A stretch of DNA of 64,000 nucleotides, from contig NZ_FOLH01000004.1 of NCBI RefSeq assembly GCF_900112235.1, forward strand, positions 323,526-387,525, given 5' to 3'. Positions 30,179 through 39,204 of this stretch are shown here, piece by piece. The DNA comes from Marinospirillum celere (lineage in GTDB: Bacteria; Pseudomonadota; Gammaproteobacteria; Pseudomonadales; Halomonadaceae). A program made the position numbers and the translations under genes. The notes beneath the pieces were generated by a model, which was not told where the DNA came from, ran no database searches, and saw only the letters and a program-made list of their open reading frames with translations. Position 1 is the stretch's first letter, and each line of letters begins with the position of its first letter.

Positions 30179-30595
30179 TCAAGGTCCTAGAAGAATCTTC
30201 ACGCTGTCGTCTGCTTCACTGGCTGGCAAATAACCTAAAGCACCAGGGGTGTTGGCAACAGCAGATCTCATGGCGGCCACTGAGTCAAGGCTGCGTGGTG
30301 GCTGTCCGCGACCTGTAAATACCTGCTGAGACCAAAATGCATTAAGCTGCGAAAGCGATCGTCCAGTGTAAAGGCTATGAAAAGTAGCTTTATGTGGCGA
30401 TGAGTCGTTCATCTCTAAGGGAGTTGCAAGGTTTCCATTAGGCAGCTGCTGGCTGCGCCCTAAGAAAATATCACGGACCTGGTTTTGCGTGATCCCATCG
30501 GGTACTGAGGGATGGCCAATAACAACCAGATCACCAGCGATCAAAGGCAAACTCAAGAGCAGTGCTGCACAGGTTAGAAGTGTTTTTTTAATCAT
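30179..30595 (-). CDS. Small PstS-like periplasmic binding-domain protein
   Basis: This 138-residue protein has a signal peptide (KKTLLTCAALLLSLPLIAG) followed by one PBP-like domain: DLVVIGHPSVPDGITQNQVRDIF at the start and TPGALGYLPASEA near the end. Both are blocks of phosphate-type binding proteins, but the length is about half that of a transport PstS. The ATG at 30595 has AGAAGGA at suitable distance, and a second ATG lies at 30601. It is the last gene of an MCP-porin-PBP operon (12 bp after the porin) with no ABC permease nearby, which suggests sensing or ligand capture rather than uptake by an ABC system. The ligand is unknown. Confidence 0.8.
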   Translation of the reverse strand: MIKKTLLTCAALLLSLPLIAGDLVVIGHPSVPDGITQNQVRDIFLGRSQQLPNGNLATPLEMNDSSPHKATFHSLYTGRSLSQLNAFWSQQVFTGRGQPPRSLDSVAAMRSAVANTPGALGYLPASEADDSVKILLGP

Positions 30596-30607
30596 GATCA
30601 TCCTTCT

Positions 30608-31744
30608 TTAAAAGACGCTGTCGAGGCGAAGGCTGTAAATATTGCTGCTGGATCCTGCCAAGCTGCCTGTGCCGAATTGGCTAACAACTCCGCCCAGCTG
30701 ATCGCTGCTTTCGTCAACATAGGTCCAATCGGCGGTAAGTGAGGTGCTGTTGAGCAGGTCCCAGCGAAGACCTAGGCTGTAGCTTTGGCGGTCAATGTTA
30801 AGCAGGTTGTTGGTTTCGTCACGATTACTATCATCCTGGGTTTCTAACCAGGCTGCCGTTGCGTAGGGCGTAAAGGAACCTAAGCGATGGGCGATGGTTA
30901 AATAGGCGGCATCACGGTCAGCAATCATATTGGAATCCACCTCAATACGAGTGATTTCGGATGTGATTTGCCAAAGGCCATCATCGTACTCAAGACCAAC
31001 ACCAAAAAAGTTGCCGCGATCACTGGCTGCTAAACTCTCAACAGATACTTCAGCGGTGGCTGCATTAACACGTAGCGTCCAAATATAATCAGTCCAAGAA
31101 GCAACACCACCAAAAATATTACGGAACTCAAAGCTGCCCTCTTCAGTGTGACCAGTAAAAGCTTGAACATTGGTGCTGCCATAGGGCAAGAAGTAATTGT
31201 AATTAACATCTACACCTGTATAGCTGCTAACAGGTACGCCACCATAAACTTCGTTGTTGGGGCGAAGAGCGGTTTGTGCATAGCCGACTTCTAAAGAATC
31301 TGAGTGCATAAATAGAGGTAGACGTAGTTTACCGGCACGCACTTGTAGGCTAGGTGCGAGCTGGTGGCTAAGGTAGGCCCACTCCATATCGGTTGACCAG
31401 TCATCGCTGCCTCGTGCGACCATTTGTAAAGTCAGGCTGGTATCGCGACTGAAGTTATAGCGGCCTTGAAGACCGAGCAGGGTGTTTTCTTCCACTGCAG
31501 AGCGTTCAGTGTTGCCTGCATAGCCTGCATCATTGGTAGCACGGCTGTAACCAGTGCTGAAAAAACCATTAAAGCGTAGGCGTTCTGCTTCAGGGCTGGC
31601 CAGCTGTTGCTGGACATTACTGAGTTGTTGCTCAAGCTGGTTGATACGTGCTTCATCAGCGGCTAGCAAGATGCCACTGTGACTAGCAGCCAAGAGTGCT
31701 AGACCTGTCACCAGAGGTGTCAGGGTACATGAAATCTTTTGCAT
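30608..31744 (-). CDS. Outer-membrane porin-like protein with N-terminal coiled coil
   Basis: This 378-residue protein has a signal peptide to about residue 28 (ending LLAA), a short coiled coil (DEARINQLEQQLSNVQQQL) and a long beta-rich domain with alternating aromatic strands ending in phenylalanine (SLRLDSVF), the usual outer-membrane C-terminal signal. The layout resembles trimeric porins related to the phosphate-selective OprO/OprP group. AAGGAAA precedes the ATG. It sits between a chemoreceptor gene (31 bp upstream) and a small PBP-domain gene (12 bp downstream), so it probably admits the ligand sensed by that cassette. Confidence 0.8.
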   Translation of the reverse strand: MQKISCTLTPLVTGLALLAASHSGILLAADEARINQLEQQLSNVQQQLASPEAERLRFNGFFSTGYSRATNDAGYAGNTERSAVEENTLLGLQGRYNFSRDTSLTLQMVARGSDDWSTDMEWAYLSHQLAPSLQVRAGKLRLPLFMHSDSLEVGYAQTALRPNNEVYGGVPVSSYTGVDVNYNYFLPYGSTNVQAFTGHTEEGSFEFRNIFGGVASWTDYIWTLRVNAATAEVSVESLAASDRGNFFGVGLEYDDGLWQITSEITRIEVDSNMIADRDAAYLTIAHRLGSFTPYATAAWLETQDDSNRDETNNLLNIDRQSYSLGLRWDLLNSTSLTADWTYVDESSDQLGGVVSQFGTGSLAGSSSNIYSLRLDSVF

Positions 31745-31775
31745 AAGGATTTCCTTAAGTAGTGTGGTTGGTTTT

Positions 31776-33389
31776 TTACACGCGAAACTGACTAGAGGCT
31801 TCTGTTAAGGTGCGGGTAATTTGGTCAATGTCCTGACTTACCTGATCGAGGCGCGAAGTTTCTTCAGTAACTTGTTCTGCATTACTGTGGATATGCTGTA
31901 CATGTTGAAGAATTGACTCGAAGGTGCTGCTTTGTTCGTGAGTGGCGGCAGCAATTTGCTCATTAATGCCGTTGATATTGCCAACATTGCTAATAATATG
32001 CTCTAGCGTTGTAGCTGAGGAGGTGGTTGCTTCAACGCCCTGCTCAGCTTTTTGAACACTAATTTGCATAGCTTCAATAGCTGTTTGTGATGCTTGCCCT
32101 AGTTCTTTGATAATTTTGTAGATTTCATCTGCTGCTTCGGAAGTACGAACTGCCAGAACTCTGACTTCATCAGCAACAACAGCAAAGCCTCGGCCATGAT
32201 CACCTGCCCTAGCCGCTTCTATGGCAGCATTTAAAGCCAGTAGGTTGGTTTGTTCGGCCACATCCTGGATGGTTTTCAAAAGATGCCCAACATTGTTTGC
32301 TAGGTCACCAAACCTGTTTACAGCCTCAGAGGTATTGCCCACTTCTTCAGCCAGGCTATTGATAGTGGCAATATTGTTATTGAGTACCTGCTTGCCCTCA
32401 GATGCTGCTTGATCTGCATCCTGCGCTTGGTTAGAGGCGTCAGCAGCAAAACGGGCCACTTCATGAACACTCTGCATGAGCTCTTGAATCGCATTGTGGG
32501 TTGAAGCGATTGCAGTCGACTGCTCTTGAATGCGGTGGAAGTTGTCGGTGCTTGATGAAGTAAGGCGAGTGGATACTTGGCTAAGCCCTTGAATATCCGT
32601 TGCTATACGTCCAAAAGTTTGGTGAAGTTTGTCAATAAATTGGTTGAAGTTATTGACCAGGGGGCGGATTTCATCTTTGCCCTGATACTGAATACGTGTA
32701 GTAAGGTCGCCTTGTCCTGAATTCATATCTTTTAACAGCGATGAAACCCGTGCCAAGTTACCAGTAATCGAACGACTCGTGATAAGACTTAAACTAGCCA
32801 AGGTAAAAATGGCAATAAATGCAATCAAGGCTGCGATTTGGTTTGCACGGCGCGATTGATCAATGGTGGACTGAATAGCTGAAGTAAACCTATCTTCCGT
32901 AGTTAGATTCATTTGTTTAAGTTGTTGATGCAGCTTTTCTAGCCTCTTGGCATTGGTCGTAGCTTGTTCGCTGATCTCTGCAAAATTAACATTTCCACTC
33001 ATAAACTCTTCTGCAATGCTGCGAGCAGATGAGTACCAATCCTTTAGTGCTTTTTCTGCAGTTTGGCTTTCATTAACGAAATCACTACTCAGCTGGGGCA
33101 GCTTTTTCATAGCCGCAAGAGTTTTTTCATAGTTGCCTTGAGCATCATTAAGTGCTTGATCGTCGCCAGTAGTGACCGCACTGTTGATCTGAAACTCAAT
33201 CAATTGCAATAAGGACTGGTTGCGTGTAGTAAGCTCAACCGCAGGATAGAGCTGGTAGTTTAAGTGCTGGAGAGTTTTGCTATTGCTGCGTTCTGTAATC
33301 AGGCTAAAGCCTTGGCTGGTCATAAACGCAAGTAGGGTGATTACAATAAGAATAGCGAATTTTTGGCTGATTTTCAGATGGTCAAGCAT
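31776..33389 (-). CDS. Methyl-accepting chemotaxis protein (4HB-type ligand domain)
   Basis: This 537-residue transducer has a membrane segment at about residues 10-30 ([18 protein letters not shown]), a helical periplasmic domain of four-helix-bundle size (to about residue 185), a second membrane segment, a HAMP linker ([19 protein letters not shown]) and a signalling domain. The hairpin tip reads [20 protein letters not shown], followed by [19 protein letters not shown]. No C-terminal CheR-binding pentapeptide is present. The ATG at 33389 follows GAGGGC; an upstream in-frame start adds eight residues. It heads the operon with the porin and small binding protein. Confidence 0.93.
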   Translation of the reverse strand: MLDHLKISQKFAILIVITLLAFMTSQGFSLITERSNSKTLQHLNYQLYPAVELTTRNQSLLQLIEFQINSAVTTGDDQALNDAQGNYEKTLAAMKKLPQLSSDFVNESQTAEKALKDWYSSARSIAEEFMSGNVNFAEISEQATTNAKRLEKLHQQLKQMNLTTEDRFTSAIQSTIDQSRRANQIAALIAFIAIFTLASLSLITSRSITGNLARVSSLLKDMNSGQGDLTTRIQYQGKDEIRPLVNNFNQFIDKLHQTFGRIATDIQGLSQVSTRLTSSSTDNFHRIQEQSTAIASTHNAIQELMQSVHEVARFAADASNQAQDADQAASEGKQVLNNNIATINSLAEEVGNTSEAVNRFGDLANNVGHLLKTIQDVAEQTNLLALNAAIEAARAGDHGRGFAVVADEVRVLAVRTSEAADEIYKIIKELGQASQTAIEAMQISVQKAEQGVEATTSSATTLEHIISNVGNINGINEQIAAATHEQSSTFESILQHVQHIHSNAEQVTEETSRLDQVSQDIDQITRTLTEASSQFRV

Positions 33390-33557
33390 TTTGGCGCCCT
33401 CAGGAAGCATCATTCCTTGAGCTTTACTTCAAACAGGTGTTTTAATCGGAGCGCATATTAGCTTGTGTAGATACCAACTACAAGGCTATTTTGTGCGAAT
33501 ATGAGTTAATGGTGTTTTTTTTTGGAATGTTTATTAATGGCCTGTTAACAGAAGTTC

Positions 33558-33986
33558 TTAATTCGTTTTCGGAGGTACTGAATAGCTTGCTACCACATGG
33601 GCTACCAGGGTTTCGGCATCGCCTTCACTGTAAAGCTCAACTTCGCCAATAATCAGGCGTTTACCTTGTTTTAAGAGCCTGGCTTTGGCCATCAAGGCTT
33701 TATCGGCTTGGGGTTTGTTCAGAAAGTGGCAGGTAAAATCAGTGGTCACCGCCAGAGCAACAGGGCCGATTTTGGAAAGTAGCGCAACATAGATGGCCAC
33801 ATCAGCCAGGGCCATCATGGTTGGGCCGGAAACAGTTCCACCGGGGCGCAGGTGTGAGGTGTCTACGGGCAGGCGCAAAAGGCTGTAGGCTTCCGCAACT
33901 TCCGTGATTTCACCGAGATATTGAGGAAACTCCTTTTCCAGGAAAAGGATCATTTCTTCGCGGTTCATTTTTAACGGACTGGTCAT
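33558..33986 (-). CDS. PaaI-type hotdog thioesterase family protein
   Basis: This 142-residue single hotdog-fold protein has the block RPGGTVSGPTMMALADVAIYVA, the thioesterase catalytic helix region in which aspartate is expected, and TTDFTCHFLNKPQ, the following strand. Members hydrolyse aromatic or medium-chain acyl-CoAs. It stands alone between a chemoreceptor operon and a divergent ATP-grasp gene, with a weak ribosome site. The substrate is unknown. Confidence 0.85.
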   Translation of the reverse strand: MTSPLKMNREEMILFLEKEFPQYLGEITEVAEAYSLLRLPVDTSHLRPGGTVSGPTMMALADVAIYVALLSKIGPVALAVTTDFTCHFLNKPQADKALMAKARLLKQGKRLIIGEVELYSEGDAETLVAHVVASYSVPPKTN

Positions 33987-34154
33987 TTCAGGCCCCTAGT
34001 TATCTTTGTTGTGTTGAGAAAATTATGCAGCAATGACAAGGTCTTGTAAGCACTCGTGAGGCTTCTTGCGTGACTGGTAAGTTTTATTGCTGGTTCCTTG
34101 AGAGGTTTGGGATTAAGATGCCGGGGCTTTTCCTTCCCTTTGAGGTTCACCGCT

Positions 34155-34937
34155 TTGAAACTAATTTCCTTTGACGCTTTGCGTACTTTGGGGTTGCCTG
34201 GTGTCCGCTATATCAAGCCAGAACGTATGTATGATCATCTTGATGAAATTCGGGATGCTGACTGGTTGCTATTTCCTGAATACTGGCAGATCAATACGCT
34301 GCTCTACGGCCTGAAAAAGCGGATTTTTCCCAGCCCTGCCAGCTATTATTTGGGTCATAACAAGGTTGAGCAGACGCGGGTTTTTCAAGCTGTTTGTCCC
34401 GAGCATCTGCCCAAAACGGCAATTCATGGCAGCTCTCGCTCAGCTTTGCAGGAAATACTCGACAAGTTTTCCTTTCCCCTGGTCGCCAAAGCAATCAAAA
34501 GCTCTCGGGGTGAAGGTGTTAGCCTGCTGGCTTCGGAAGCGGAACTTTATGACTGGGCAACGCATAATGAAGTGCTATATATCCAGGAGAAACTGGAGAT
34601 CCACAAGGATCTAAGGGTGGTCTGGGTGGCTGGTGAGCTTCTGGATGCTTATTGGCGAATTGCGCCTGAAGGAGGCTTTTTGAATAACGTTTCCCAGGGT
34701 GGCAGGGTCAGTCGGGAAGCTATTCCGCAGGTGGCTCTGGATTTGGTTCGGCGGCTGGCGACCCAGCTCAATATCGATCATGGTGGTTTTGATCTGGCCT
34801 TGGTTGATGGTTGGCCTTACCTGTTTGAATTTAACCGCTTGTTTGGCAGTCAGGGTATGCTGGTAGGTAAAGTCAGCTTTAGTGAAGCCTTGCTGAAATA
34901 CTTAAATCAGCCACAAGCAGCCTTAGCCATTTCTTGA
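34155..34937 (+). CDS. RimK-like ATP-grasp domain protein
   Basis: This protein of about 260 residues has the ATP-grasp core: FPLVAKAIKSSRGEGVSLLA (nucleotide-binding lysine and glycine loop), LYIQEKLEIHKDLRVVWVAGE and the metal-binding end LFEFNRLFGSQGM with its glutamate and asparagine. The arrangement is RimK/LysX-like, suggesting ATP-dependent ligation of an amino acid to a carboxylate. I prefer the TTG at 34155, preceded by TGAGGT; the frame stays open to a TTG at 34098. Its 3' end overlaps convergent dgt by 15 bp. The substrate is unknown, and there is no ribosomal S6 or carrier gene nearby. Confidence 0.78.
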   Translation: MKLISFDALRTLGLPGVRYIKPERMYDHLDEIRDADWLLFPEYWQINTLLYGLKKRIFPSPASYYLGHNKVEQTRVFQAVCPEHLPKTAIHGSSRSALQEILDKFSFPLVAKAIKSSRGEGVSLLASEAELYDWATHNEVLYIQEKLEIHKDLRVVWVAGELLDAYWRIAPEGGFLNNVSQGGRVSREAIPQVALDLVRRLATQLNIDHGGFDLALVDGWPYLFEFNRLFGSQGMLVGKVSFSEALLKYLNQPQAALAIS

Positions 34938-36266
34938 ATTACCAATCTGGCCGTTCATCTCCTGGGCAACATCAACGGCATAGTTGTCGGTCATACCGCC
35001 AATAAAGTCCAGGGCGCGTCTATAGCTTTGGTAGAGGGGCCAGTCTTCTTCGGGCATGTTTTCACCAATGAGTGCTAGGACTCGTTGATGTTTAAAGCTT
35101 AGCTGCCCTTGATGATGGTGGCGGGCATTGCAGGCTTCACAGAAGGTTTCCAGCAGGGTGCCCAGGGTTGAATAGGCACCGATTTCCAGCTTGGCTTTGC
35201 GCTGATGGCGAAAAATTCGATCCCTGGCCAGTGTTTTGGCTGCTCTGACTCCTTCAGCTATGTGGGTTGGACAAACATCAATCAGGTCCTGATTAAAGCG
35301 CCCTTCCAGTAGTGCCTGCTGGTTTTGAACAAAAACCTCAATGACTGCCTCGGTCATTTTCTCCATGGCCTGACCTCTCAGTGCGGCAATTCGCCTGCGC
35401 TGGGAAGCTTTGGCTAGTGTATCAAAACCTTCAGGCTGTCCTTGGCCGATGGTTTCCAGGATGCTGGCTACCTCGTCATATTGCAGGATTTCCATTTCCA
35501 AACCATCTTCAAGATCCAATAAGGCATAGCAGATGTCATCAGCCGCTTCGACCAGATAGACCAAAGGGTGTCTGGCCCAGCATTCATCGGCTCTTTGTAA
35601 TAAACCCAGGTGTTCAGCAGTTAGTTGCAGCAGGTGCTTTTCACTTTGAAAAGCAGAAAACTTGCCCTTTTCGTTGGCATGTTCAACCGTCCAGGGGTAC
35701 TTAAGCATGGCGCCCAGAGTGGCATGAGTAAGCCGCATGCCACCAGTGAACTGGTTGTATTCGATCTGGGTAACCACTCGGAAACCCTGAGCATTGCCTT
35801 CAAAAGTGGTTAAGTCCTGGCGTTCGGCATCACTTAAACCCTGCAGCAGACCCTGACGCTCCGCCTGTTGGAACCAGTCGCGAATGGCATATTCGCCTGC
35901 ATGCCCAAAGGGTGGGTTACCGATATCATGGGCAAGACAAGCAGCCTGGACGATAACCCCCAGGTCAGCAGGAGCAATCCAATTAGGCAATTGCTCTTTA
36001 AGTCGCTCACCGGCCAGCATACCCAGGCTGCGGCCCACACAGCCCACTTCCAGCGAGTGGGTTAGGCGGGTATGAATATGATCATTACTGACCAGAGGAT
36101 GAACCTGAGTTTTTCGACCCAGACGACGAAAGGAACCGGAAAAAATAATCCGGTCATGATCCTTGTGAAAAGGGCTGCGCCCTGGCTCTTCACGGGATGA
36201 ACGATGGCTGCCCAAGCGGCTGGCGCTGAGCAGCTGTTGCCAGTTCATCCGGCTATTTACGGTCAT
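34923..36266 (-). CDS. dgt: Deoxyguanosinetriphosphate triphosphohydrolase-like HD protein
   Basis: Dgt-family HD enzymes hydrolyse dNTPs to nucleoside and triphosphate. Motifs are the N-terminal FHKDHDRIIFSGSFRRLGRK, TRLTHSLEVGCVGRSLG, the metal-binding CLAHDIGNPPFGHAGE and VEAADDICYALLDLEDG. The length of about 447 residues with the inserted FEGNAQGFRVVTQ block fits the dGTPase type 2 group. I use the ATG at 36266; the frame also offers TTG 36272. It lies 9 bp behind the YfaZ-like gene and probably belongs to its transcript with pyrE further upstream. Confidence 0.92.
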   Translation of the reverse strand: MTVNSRMNWQQLLSASRLGSHRSSREEPGRSPFHKDHDRIIFSGSFRRLGRKTQVHPLVSNDHIHTRLTHSLEVGCVGRSLGMLAGERLKEQLPNWIAPADLGVIVQAACLAHDIGNPPFGHAGEYAIRDWFQQAERQGLLQGLSDAERQDLTTFEGNAQGFRVVTQIEYNQFTGGMRLTHATLGAMLKYPWTVEHANEKGKFSAFQSEKHLLQLTAEHLGLLQRADECWARHPLVYLVEAADDICYALLDLEDGLEMEILQYDEVASILETIGQGQPEGFDTLAKASQRRRIAALRGQAMEKMTEAVIEVFVQNQQALLEGRFNQDLIDVCPTHIAEGVRAAKTLARDRIFRHQRKAKLEIGAYSTLGTLLETFCEACNARHHHQGQLSFKHQRVLALIGENMPEEDWPLYQSYRRALDFIGGMTDNYAVDVAQEMNGQIGNSRNG

Positions 36267-36275
36267 GCCCAAGCC

Positions 36276-36869
36276 TTAGAAATTAAGGCGAAAACCCAGG
36301 TGGAAGCCATCTTCAATAGGATCATTAAAGTCCTTGTCATCAGATTTAAGGTGCAGATAACGATAGCCCAAAAAGACATCGGTATTCTGGATCACCCGAT
36401 AGGCAATGCGCGCACCGGCTTCATAGAGGTATTCGGTATCCCCAAAGCTGGTGACTTGAGGAGCAACCCAGCCATAGCCGCCCAGAGAAATATGAGAAGC
36501 ACCAGGAACGATATGGTAGAAGAGCCCACCAAACGCCAGGGCAAGGCCTGAAGTAGATTCAGGGGCTGTGTAACCATAAAGACGTGCACCCACAGCTGCA
36601 CGGAAGGTTCGATTGTCTGTTTCTACGCCCTGAAAGCCGACAGTGAAAACGCTGGCCGAATCATCGGAGTGTTGTTCGGTGTAAAGAATACTGCCATTGA
36701 TGTGCAGGTTTTGAGCACCAGTAACGGCTCGGTCATATTCAAACTGAATGCTTTCATTATTCAGGTTGGCTTCGAGCGAGCCAGGTGCCAGTGAAAAGGC
36801 CGATGCTTGAGCGGAAAACAACAAAGCTGCTGCCGCAACAGTTGAAAAAAGTGACTTGTTAACTGACAT
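36276..36869 (-). CDS. YfaZ-like outer-membrane beta-barrel protein
   Basis: This 197-residue protein has a clear signal peptide (to about residue 25, ending AQASA) and a beta-rich mature part with repeated aromatic-glycine strands, ending in the outer-membrane-type GFHLGFRLNF. The pattern resembles the YfaZ family (compare FLGYRYLHLKSDD near the end). The function is unknown. The ATG at 36869 has AAGGA 8 bp upstream; longer frames lack this site. It lies 26 bp after pyrE and 9 bp before dgt on the same strand. Confidence 0.78.
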   Translation of the reverse strand: MSVNKSLFSTVAAAALLFSAQASAFSLAPGSLEANLNNESIQFEYDRAVTGAQNLHINGSILYTEQHSDDSASVFTVGFQGVETDNRTFRAAVGARLYGYTAPESTSGLALAFGGLFYHIVPGASHISLGGYGWVAPQVTSFGDTEYLYEAGARIAYRVIQNTDVFLGYRYLHLKSDDKDFNDPIEDGFHLGFRLNF

Positions 36870-36895
36870 GATGACTGTCCTTTGTGAAAACTGGC

Positions 36896-37543
36896 TTAGC
36901 AAACGCCATAGGTCTGGCGGTAATTTTCTATCGCCGGGGCATAAGACTGCAAGTCAGACTTGGTGTTCAGATGTTCAATAATATTATCCAAAGTAATAAT
37001 GCTGACGACCGGAATGCCCAGATCCTGTTCGACTTCTTGAATGGCTGATCTTTCACCTTGGCCTCTTTCCTGGCGATCCAGTGCAATGACGACACCGGAA
37101 ATCTTGCCTTTGGCCCCTTCGATCTGCGGCAAAACCTCGCGGATAGCGGTTCCAGCGGTAATGACATCATCAATTAGGAGGACACGTTGGCCTGTAAGGT
37201 CGGCACCGACCAGCTGACCACCCTCGCCATGGGTTTTGGCTTCCTTGCGATTGAACGCAAAAGGTGTGATCTTGTTGTAATTGGCTGCTAGGGTACTGGC
37301 TGTAGCTGCAGCCAGAGGAATGCCCTTGTAGGCTGGGCCAAAGAGAACATCAAACTCGATACCCGAGCGTTGAATGGCTTCGGCATAACAATGGCCGAGT
37401 TTGGTAAGGGCTTCACCGGTATTAAAAAGGCCAGCATTAAAAAAGTAGGGGCTGACGCGACCGGATTTAAGGGTGAACTCACCAAACCGCAATACCTGCT
37501 GTTTGATGGCAAAATCGATAAACTCTTGTTGATAATCTAGCAC
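36896..37543 (-). CDS. pyrE: Orotate phosphoribosyltransferase
   Basis: PyrE makes orotidine 5'-phosphate from orotate and PRPP. The 215-residue enzyme shows [16 protein letters not shown]-type substrate binding (here [15 protein letters not shown]), [13 protein letters not shown] and the PRPP motif [14 protein letters not shown]. It is divergent from crc, as in Pseudomonas, across an 83-bp gap holding a short ATACAC/GTGTAT inverted repeat (37577-37599). It complements the pyrRBC' operon at the left end of the window. Confidence 0.97.
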   Translation of the reverse strand: MLDYQQEFIDFAIKQQVLRFGEFTLKSGRVSPYFFNAGLFNTGEALTKLGHCYAEAIQRSGIEFDVLFGPAYKGIPLAAATASTLAANYNKITPFAFNRKEAKTHGEGGQLVGADLTGQRVLLIDDVITAGTAIREVLPQIEGAKGKISGVVIALDRQERGQGERSAIQEVEQDLGIPVVSIITLDNIIEHLNTKSDLQSYAPAIENYRQTYGVC

Positions 37544-37626
37544 AGCAATTCCCCAAAAGTATTAAGGTCAGGTATCATACACCCTAAATAAATGTGTATC
37601 ACGCAGGAATGGGAACTACTCACGCT

Positions 37627-38382
37627 ATGAAAGTGATCACCCTGAATGTTGGCGGAATCAAGCAAGCCGTAGAAAAGGGCTTCCTCGACTGGCTCCAGGA
37701 GCAGGATGCTGACGTTGTCTGCGTCCAGGATGTGCGCACCAAAGCCTACAAGCTGGGTGATGCCATTGAACGTCCTGAAGGCTGGGAAGGTTATTTCTTT
37801 GATGCTGAACAAGATGACTTTGCGGGAACGGGAATTTATTGCCGTTCCATGCCTAAAGCCATTATGACCGGTCTGGGCTTTGAACTGGCTGATCGTGAAG
37901 GGCGTTATATTCAGGCCGATTTTGACAAAGTCAGTGTTTGCAGTTTTCAAATGCCTTCGGGGATTAACCCTGCAGAAAAGAAACTCTTTATGGAGCAGTT
38001 CCTGGAATACCTCACCAAACTGCGCCGTAAGCGTCGCGAATACATTATCTGCGGTTCCTGGAATATTGCCCACAAGACGCTGGATCTGGCCAACTGGCAA
38101 GACAACCAGCTGAGCATCGGCTTTCGTCCCGAAGAGCGTGCCTGGATGGATCAAGTCTTTGGTCCGCTGGGCTATATTGATGCCTTCCGTGAAGTGAATC
38201 GGGATGCTGATCAATATACCTTCTGGCCTAATGCAGAAAGAGATCGCGAGCGTCAGGAAGGCTGGCGCTTGGACTACCAGGTGACCGGTCCTAATTTGCG
38301 CCGTGCCATCAAAAAAGCCTGGATAGACCCCAGTGTTAAGTTCTCAGCGCATGCACCGCTTTATGTTGAGTATGACCTCTAA
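37627..38382 (+). CDS. crc: Catabolite repression control protein Crc (non-nuclease ExoIII fold)
   Basis: This 251-residue protein has the exodeoxyribonuclease III fold but altered catalytic positions. The metal glutamate of LQE is aspartate (CVQDVRT). The catalytic aspartate of CGDWNIAH is serine (CGSWNIAH). The C-terminal catalytic histidine motif is degenerate (SAHAPLYVEYDL in place of SDHAP). Blocks such as GLGFELADREGRYIQADFDK and RRKRREYI match Pseudomonas Crc, which binds with Hfq to A-rich mRNA sites in carbon catabolite repression. The divergent pyrE neighbour and nearby rph give the same context. Here the ATG is at 37627; an in-frame start at 37594 is less likely. Confidence 0.88.
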   Translation: MKVITLNVGGIKQAVEKGFLDWLQEQDADVVCVQDVRTKAYKLGDAIERPEGWEGYFFDAEQDDFAGTGIYCRSMPKAIMTGLGFELADREGRYIQADFDKVSVCSFQMPSGINPAEKKLFMEQFLEYLTKLRRKRREYIICGSWNIAHKTLDLANWQDNQLSIGFRPEERAWMDQVFGPLGYIDAFREVNRDADQYTFWPNAERDRERQEGWRLDYQVTGPNLRRAIKKAWIDPSVKFSAHAPLYVEYDL

Positions 38383-38392
38383 TTAAGATGCT

Positions 38393-38425
38393 GCCGGACC
38401 CCTTGAGGTCCGGCTTGCTTTTTAT
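38393..38425 (+). terminator. Terminator after crc
   Basis: An 8-bp stem GCCGGACC/GGTCCGGC with loop CCTTGA (38393-38414) is followed by a T-rich stretch. Convergent rph ends immediately beyond it, so the T tract abuts the rph stop. Confidence 0.85.
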
Positions 38426-39145
38426 TTAGATGGTTTCCAGTGCCTTTTTCTGTAAGGCGGTGATTTCGTTGCAGCCCTTTTCAGCCAGCTCCATCATGGC
38501 ATTCATTTCCTGGCGGGAAAAAGGCTGGCCCTCAGCAGTGCCCTGAACTTCGATAAACTGGCCGGCTTCTGTCATGACCACGTTCATATCGGTTTCACAG
38601 GCAGAGTCTTCTGCATAATCCAGATCCAAAACCGGCTCACCCTTATAAATACCGACAGAGACAGAAGCAATATACTGTTTGAAGGGGTCTTCTTTAAGCA
38701 GCTTCTGGAGCTGTAGGCTACGCAAGGCATCGACCAGGGCAACGCAAGCGCCGGTAATCGAAGCCGTGCGCGTGCCGCCATCGGCCTGGATCACATCACA
38801 GTCCAGAGTAATGGTGTATTCGCCCAGTTTTTTGAGATCCACTGCAGAGCGCAGTGAGCGGCCAATCAAGCGCTGAATTTCCAGAGTGCGGCCACCCTGT
38901 TTGCCACGAGTTGCTTCGCGATTGTTGCGCGAATGAGTGGCACGAGGCAGCATACCGTATTCAGCTGTTAGCCAGCCTTGGTTTTTGCCCCTCAGCCAAC
39001 GAGGAACGCCTTTTTCGACACTGGCGGTGCAGATCACCTGGGTAGCCCCAAAACTAACCAGTACTGAGCCTTCAGCATGACTGGTAAAATGACGTTTCAG
39101 GGTGATTTCGCGTGTCTGATCCGGGGTTCTTCCGCTGGGTCGCAT
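38426..39145 (-). CDS. rph: Ribonuclease PH
   Basis: RNase PH is a phosphorolytic 3'-5' exoribonuclease that trims tRNA and rRNA ends. The 239-residue protein has [14 protein letters not shown] at the start, [44 protein letters not shown], and the catalytic [19 protein letters not shown]. It is divergent from yicC with a 59-bp spacer and convergent with crc, matching the pseudomonad crc/pyrE/rph/yicC neighbourhood. Confidence 0.97.
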   Translation of the reverse strand: MRPSGRTPDQTREITLKRHFTSHAEGSVLVSFGATQVICTASVEKGVPRWLRGKNQGWLTAEYGMLPRATHSRNNREATRGKQGGRTLEIQRLIGRSLRSAVDLKKLGEYTITLDCDVIQADGGTRTASITGACVALVDALRSLQLQKLLKEDPFKQYIASVSVGIYKGEPVLDLDYAEDSACETDMNVVMTEAGQFIEVQGTAEGQPFSRQEMNAMMELAEKGCNEITALQKKALETI

Positions 39146-39204
39146 GGTTTCTACCTAAAGCCTTGAATGAATGAACTGCGCATTATACACATTAAGGATT
39201 TAAC

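Noticed and set aside
37577-37599. ATACAC/GTGTAT dyad between pyrE and crc as a regulator site
   Set aside because: The six-base arms are short, and such a dyad in an AT-rich divergent promoter is easily due to chance. It is mentioned only in the pyrE entry.
39163-39189. TTGAAT/TATACA promoter for yicC
   Set aside because: The 15-bp spacing is too short for confidence.
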